Shown piece after piece: positions 58,623-64,000 of a DNA stretch of 64,000 nucleotides. The notes below the pieces were generated by a model. That model searched no databases. It was not told the DNA's origin and saw nothing but the letters and a program-made list of their open reading frames with translations. The stretch's first letter is position 1. The number at the start of each line of letters is the position of its first letter. Made by a program: the position numbers and the translations under genes. Source of the stretch: Antedon bifida (Eukaryota > Echinodermata > Crinoidea > Comatulida > Antedonidae); NCBI GenBank assembly GCA_963402885.1, contig OY727100.1, positions 17,763,395-17,827,394 of the forward strand, read 5' to 3'.

Positions 58623-58945
58623 TAGTGGCATTGAAGAAATACTAGTACTTTCACTTTAGTTTTAAATGACAGACGTTTTTTTAATACCAGCGTAAAGTAC
58701 ACGTTTTAGTTTGATAATATTCGTACTTTTTATCATTATTACAACTCGTATTGACATTGAATTTCTTTTACTACGTGGAAATCAATAAAACACAAAAAAA
58801 CTAACGAAATAAAAGCGGATACAGTATTGAACATTTTCCTTAAATAATTTTATAGTGAATTAATGTGCATGTGTCAAAAAGAACTGAACATTTTAATAAT
58901 TTTTATTCCGCGCGATATGTATGACGTTTTTTTTTTGTAGTAGTC
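58623..58945 (+). repeat. Direct duplication, copy 2
   Basis: It matches copy 1 throughout (ACTCGTATTGACATTGAATT and TTTTACTACGTGGAAATCAA are identical). A short insertion (CTAGTA) near its start and CGCG near its end are the main differences. Confidence 0.85.
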
Positions 58946-60550
58946 TAAAATGAGTTGAGTAATTATGGTTTTTTTTTATGGACATGGTTATACAAATTAG
59001 TGCTCTCGACTATCTCACAACACGCAAAGTTGAAGTTCGTGGATTTCTTTGTTTACAATATTTTTCTGAGTTATGATTTCAATATGAACAATTATCTGGC
59101 GTGAACGAATACATGTAAACATAAAAAGTAGGGAAAAGTTCACGATAGGCCTACTTGATATTTAAAATTTACAAATCGGTCAACCATAAATCGGATAGAA
59201 TTTGAACTTGTTTTGTGTGAATGTTTCAATTAATTAATTCAATGTACGTGTCAGCAACGCATATTAGCCTAAATTCTAATTCAATTAAACATTTATTCTC
59301 TCAATTTATAAGAAAAAAAAAACCAAACAAGATTAATTAATGAATAACAAAAACAATTGAAAAGCCTTAAAAAATAAGCATAAAAAAGCTAGAAAATATA
59401 ACTGAAACTTGTAGCAGACTAGTTACCTGACTGACTTGTTAGACTTGCCCCGATTAGTCTTTATTGTCTTTTTTTATGTTAGTCCACCAGTCAACGTTTC
59501 TAATTGTATATATGTATTTCGAGCTCAAGCATTATACGTATGAAACGTATATTTGCCAAAGTATTTATCTTTTTACCAATATTAAGTGCGATGCAATTTT
59601 GAACTATGGGCAAGGGTTAAACATTTTTAAGATAACGTTCATTATAAAATAAAATCACTAAAACGAATAATATGTTGAATTAGGGTGAGTTGGGCTGTAT
59701 AGTATAAAATAATAATATCAGTTGATATCAGAAATAAAATAAGGCAAAGCAAGAAGGAAATTGGAAAAATAATTGTTGAAGGAAATTTTATCAAGGCTTG
59801 ATGTTATTAGTTATATTATTTTCAGCAGGTTACTCGTCCGTTAATATCACTAAATTATTAAATGCAATGAGATAAACAGATGAGCCGATAATTAATGATT
59901 TAATTTATTTGAAAAAAAGCATCAAACAACGTAGAAGGAAACACAAATGTAATAAAATATTAATACAATGCACGCAATGACAATACAGTATGAAAGATAA
60001 ACACAGGAAAATCTTACAAAGAAAAATTCAAATTCGGAGGCTAAACAAAGTAGATCTCCAAGCTCGAGCGTTTTACGAATAGATAATTCAGTTATGAGGC
60101 GTTAAATTCAAAATAGAATAATTATTAGGCATCATTATATGGAACATTATGGTAGTGCTGTACTTGTAGAGTGATGGAAAATATATCCAGTCTATCACTC
60201 TCGCTGTTCTTTACATCTTCGTAAACTTACATAACTTGCAATAATGTAATAATTAAATAATGTAAAAATTAGATATTTCTACTTATTACTAATTTAAGGT
60301 AGGCCTATAAAGTCAGATAAATTTGGCTTTTGTGCGGTATTTTCTTTTCAGGGCATACGTTAGGCCCATACGTCTCTAGTTACTCCTTTCTGTTACTGGT
60401 GATTTCAACCCAAGTATAATGTATGACAAACTTTTAACCAATAACAATCGCTGTAGAGCTTTGGTCAGTTAGGCCCCAATGCCTTGCAATGTCCAAATCA
60501 AGAATTAGAAAATGCAATACAATATGTTTGGAGCTTCAATGCCATTTTTT

Positions 60551-61663
60551 TTATGAATGTTGGCAATGACTAGGCCTACACAGTGCCTCGCGATATGCTC
60601 GTCTGTAACTAGGGCTAATGGTAGTATACAAAGATGCTGAGATGGCAGCGTTCAAATACAAAGCACCGAAAAACCAATCACCAATCGATCCTCCAAAATT
60701 GAAATATTCAATAATTGACTCTCCTATTGATTGATCAAACATATATACAACACCTCCAATGAGGTATGGAACGCAATATGGTGCCAAACAAGTAAAATAA
60801 ATAGCTGAGTTAAAAGCAAGCATCGTGGTTAATCGACGACGGCGCTTCTTATGTCTCCCCTCAATACCCGAGTTATTGATATGTTCAGAATAGGATCGAA
60901 TCAATTTAAAATAACAGTTACAGCTAAAAGCAAATGCTAAGGCAAACGGCAATCCTTCCATTATGCTCCCATAAGCCCGCCAAACGCCCTCTGGGTTTTG
61001 GCGTTCAATGAGTACCCCCGGGCACTCAGAGTACAATGTATCACCAGGCCAGATTATGCAGTTAGTTTTGAAATTAAGTTTTAACGGTAGTAATATCAAC
61101 GAAAAGAAAAATCCAAAAATCCACACGAACAATATTTGCTTTTTTGTCGTTTCGAGGTTTAAGATTGATAACGTTCGATACCGTTTCAGACACCGTCTTA
61201 GAAATGATGGGTTTCTCTCGATTTTGTGTTTGAAAATTGAGTAATAGCGAACATAAGCAACAAGCGTTATAGATAACAAAGACGAATGATACGCTGTCTC
61301 AATCACAATTTGTGTTACAACAAAGAAAGCAACATTAAACACATTGTAAAAATAACAGCCCTGATGAATTATTTTCTCGCCGACTGCAAACGACAGAAAT
61401 ATCATATCTGACATAGCCAAGCTGCTGAGAAGAGCGTTTGTGCCACTGTGCATACGTTGTACGTGAAACATTACGTAAAGAAATACCGCATTGTTAAGTA
61501 AACCGAATACTAACAAGAATATGTAAACGTTCTTTAAGTACGAAATATAAACGTCACTAAATCTGGTAATAGTCATGTTGTTATCAATAAAATCTTCTAA
61601 ATCCTTTGCTAAAAGAAATCCAGACAGATTAGTAACAATGCAGGAATTGTCCGTATGAGCCAT
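60551..61663 (-). CDS. Orphan class A (rhodopsin-type) GPCR, single exon
   Basis: Intronless frame of 370 aa from ATG 61661-61663. The open frame extends eight codons upstream but only from TTG. Two N-glycosylation sites (NLS at 12-14, NMT at 29-31) precede TM1 (46-66, GLLNNAV). TM2 has SLAMSD with the conserved Asp86. Cys103 and an ECL2 Cys (202 or 214) could form the usual disulphide. TM3 ends YVRYYSI, so the D/ERY motif is VRY. TM4 has Trp181, TM5 has Pro239, and TM6 keeps CLAPY in place of CWxP. TM7 ends NAAISASLYTTISPSYRRAY: the NPxxY motif is SASLY, without Pro. ICL3 has the basic cluster HKKRRRRL. Single-exon, rapidly diverging receptors of this kind are expanded in echinoderms. Ligand unknown; it could be a peptide or chemosensory receptor. 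Confidence 0.88.
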   Translation of the reverse strand: MAHTDNSCIVTNLSGFLLAKDLEDFIDNNMTITRFSDVYISYLKNVYIFLLVFGLLNNAVFLYVMFHVQRMHSGTNALLSSLAMSDMIFLSFAVGEKIIHQGCYFYNVFNVAFFVVTQIVIETAYHSSLLSITLVAYVRYYSIFKHKIERNPSFLRRCLKRYRTLSILNLETTKKQILFVWIFGFFFSLILLPLKLNFKTNCIIWPGDTLYSECPGVLIERQNPEGVWRAYGSIMEGLPFALAFAFSCNCYFKLIRSYSEHINNSGIEGRHKKRRRRLTTMLAFNSAIYFTCLAPYCVPYLIGGVVYMFDQSIGESIIEYFNFGGSIGDWFFGALYLNAAISASLYTTISPSYRRAYREALCRPSHCQHS

Positions 61664-62439
61664 TGCAGCGAAAACCAATTTCGACAACAGTAAAATGTTA
61701 TTATCAAAATTATCTAAATGTGTCCATCGTAAAAGAATATTTATATAATCACTTACGATAGTTCTACACTGACAACTTTAAATAACAGAAAAGATAACAG
61801 TATACAGCATAAGTCTCCGTTTCTCCTCTGGATACAACCATGAAATAGGGAACACTCTTCCCTGATACAACAGTGGCTTACAACAACCGTTTGAATAGCT
61901 GGTTGTAACGAAGTATGATGACGATTCCCGCCTTCACTCAATTACTCGTTATTACCCTATCCTCTGTTTCTTGTATCCGTCTAATGCTTTGTATGATATA
62001 AAAATGAATAATAAATAATAATGAAACAGGAACCGAAGAAAACTCTTAAATTATGCTGCTCACGTTCAACCGCGTTGCTCTCATTTCTGTTTTTAGATAA
62101 TATTCATGAGTTTATTTGAAAGTTTGCATGTCAACAAACGGAGTAAACGCATCCTAGTATTAAGTATCATCTTGATTTACAGCTGAGATGATTTAGAAAT
62201 GTATACTTGGAAATTAAAGTGAGTTCGACGTCAATTTAATGTAAATACCCGGTCGATTGATGCTCTATTCCCGTGGTTGTTTTACTGTTCTCTGATAGGC
62301 CACTAATTAATATCAATACATTCCGAATGAATGGTTGAGTGGAGAGTACAGTGCTGTTTATTTCATTCTAGTCATGACGCTACGAGCCTCCATATCAATC
62401 GTTCAAATGAAATTTTATAGATGAATTCTTATGTTTTTT
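61664..62439. other. 5' flank of the GPCR gene
   Basis: A good donor on the minus strand (CTATC then GTAAGTGATT at about 61755) could end a non-coding exon, but the matching acceptor would leave an intron under 60 bp. No other gene seen. Confidence 0.4.
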
Positions 62440-63220
62440 TCATGAGATATTATCAGCATCGTCAACATTATCATCAGTATCGTCATATTCACATATCATG
62501 ACTGATGATTGTAATTAAGAATAACCCCACTAATTGCGATTACAAGCAATTGGGGTTTTTTTTGCCGATTATATATCACTATCAGTATCATCATTATCAT
62601 CAATACACCATCAAAAACATAATTATCCTCATTAATCTTATCATCAATATCATCATCATCATTATCATCAATATCACCATAAAAAACATAATTATCATCA
62701 CTAATCCTATCAATATCATCAATATCACCATCCCAAAATATAATCTATATATAAAATATTCTTATCATCAATATCAACATCAAAAACGTAACATAATTAT
62801 CATCACTAATCCTATCACCAATATCATCATTATTATCATCAATATCACCATCAAAATATAATTATATCATTAATCAATCTTATCATCAATATCATCATTA
62901 ATATTACCATCAATATCATCATTAGAAATATAACTATAATCTGATCTTATAATCAATATCATCATTATTATCATCAATCATCACCATCAAAATATAATTA
63001 TCTTCATTAATCTTATCATCAATATCATCATTAATAATTATCATCAATATTTATCATCAATATCATCCTCAATATCGTCATCAATATCACCATTAAAACA
63101 TAATTATCCTCATTAATCTTATCATCAATATCATCATCAAAATCACCATACATATCATAATTATCATCATATCATCAATATCACCATTAATATTAACATC
63201 ATTATCGTCAACAGGACATT
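62440..63220 (+). repeat. Long ATC/ATT compound microsatellite
   Basis: About 780 bp of imperfect (ATC)n and (ATT)n with longer-period units such as ATTATCATCAATATCATCA and CACCATCAAAATATAATTAT. The ORF at 62505-62861 merely translates it. Confidence 0.9.
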
Positions 63221-64000
63221 CACATATGTGTAGCACCTTCACGTTTCAACTCGTAAACCTTTCTTTTAATCAAGTCTGCCATTTCAAAGAACATCATTTA
63301 GTTACAATTTATGCCGTTCGGTAATCAAACTACCTCGGCGGATATACGACGGTCCGCTGATTAATTAAACATTTGATATTCCTCATACTAATTGATGACG
63401 CAATCACTCTCAACTGGACGAACATAAAAGCTACACTTATAAGCCTGTTGTTGAATTGTAGATTTGCAATTATGTATAATATGCAATATATCTATTTGAA
63501 GTAGGTTTAGGTGAATTTCGAAATTTCTTTTTAATAAAACCAAATGAACTAAAAAATGTTAGCTTATATAATGATAATAATAATCCATTGCACATGACCA
63601 GTCATCGTGTAGACATAATATTGAGGCTACATTTACGATCAATTCCATGGCACATGACCAGTAATCTTGTAGTTAGCATTTTGTAATACCGCTCGGAAGG
63701 AATCCACAGGTGAGGAGATGGGAGAAAAAGGCATGGTGTCATTGCCATCAAACAACAATATCTTTGGTAATAGAAAAAAAAAACGTTGTTAACACACAAC
63801 ATATTTATTGTTCTATTTCCCCAAATCATGTGAATGCACATGCCACCCCCGCACACACGCAACACTCCCAGGGGGTATCAGGAGGTATTGGGAGGGGTGG
63901 GGGGCGTGGGGGAATGGTCTATACATTTTTTTATTGCACAAAGAGATTCAAACATTGATTTAAAAAAAATATCAGCTGTTACTAGGCCTACGTCATATGA
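63221..64000. other. Right end of the window
   Basis: No gene recognised. A direct repeat of about 26 bp (GGCACATGACCAGTAATCTTG and relatives) occurs at 63588 and 63645. A G-rich tract lies at 63889-63911. Confidence 0.6.
63889..63911 (+). repeat. G-rich tract, possible G-quadruplex
   Basis: Four runs of three or more G (GGGAGGGGTGGGGGGCGTGG and on) separated by one to three bases fit a quadruplex pattern. A C-rich patch (CCACCCCCGC) lies 40 bp upstream. Confidence 0.45.

Larger units (their letters stand above)
57396..60550. other. Intergenic, tRNA to GPCR
   Basis: A degenerate family-A MITE remnant (TTTTGACCAAAAATTCCATC) lies near 57480-57800. It also holds the direct duplication at 58296-58945. 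The 3' UTR of the GPCR should lie just below 60551. No other gene is seen. Confidence 0.6.

Noticed and set aside
61753..61941. 62-codon frame upstream of the GPCR as an extra N-terminal exon
   Set aside because: The only plausible splice would give an intron under 60 bp and the frame has no receptor-like sequence; the ATG at 61663 already gives a complete receptor.
62505..62861. Ile/Asn-rich 118-codon frame
   Set aside because: It is a translation of the ATC/ATT microsatellite.

Overview
The window is AT-rich animal nuclear DNA. Its genes are split into exons with GT-AG introns. I read six protein-coding loci by joining exons by hand. For each multi-exon gene, the phases at every junction agree and the summed coding length is divisible by three. 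The gene set (nicastrin, a PREP/PKNOX TALE homeobox factor, TMEM218, a GABA-B subunit 2-like receptor, RSPH1, an intronless class A GPCR) and the dense repeats point to an invertebrate deuterostome. The pervasive AGGCCTA motif suggests an echinoderm, but that is an impression from general knowledge and no marker here proves it.

Layout. 52-2219 (+): last four exons of nicastrin, whose 5' part lies outside the window. 2220-7494: 3' flanks of two convergent genes, filled with MITE-like inverted-repeat elements. 7495-14521 (-): PKNOX/PREP homeobox gene (8 coding exons, 523 aa), with a probable non-coding first exon and promoter near 22.4-22.55 kb. Its long first intron carries an antisense 5'-truncated L2/CR1-like LINE with an intact 803-codon frame and a tRNA-derived SINE. 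24293-25154 (+): TMEM218 (3 coding exons, 113 aa), divergent from PKNOX. 26664-43540 (-): complete GABBR2-like receptor (17 coding exons, 803 aa). 43541-49195: repeat-rich intergenic block. 49196-54402 (-): RSPH1 (8 exons, 312 aa) with a perfect RFX X-box 110 bp upstream of its ATG. 55920-55992 and 57324-57395 (+): two tRNA-Cys(GCA) genes. 60551-61663 (-): single-exon rhodopsin-type GPCR. 62440-63220: long ATC/ATT microsatellite.

Functional links. TMEM218 and RSPH1 are both ciliary genes, and both have X-box-like sites upstream. The other neighbours show no obvious shared pathway.

Most unusual features: (1) a tandem array just inside a GABBR2-like intron that has copied the exon 15 splice donor and its exonic flank three more times; (2) at least five families of foldback MITE-like elements, one of which has expanded internally into a tandem array; (3) a small signal-peptide ORF behind a TATA box and a perfect CRE, antisense inside the last GABBR2-like intron; (4) several tRNA-derived repeats, one starting a few bases inside an intron.
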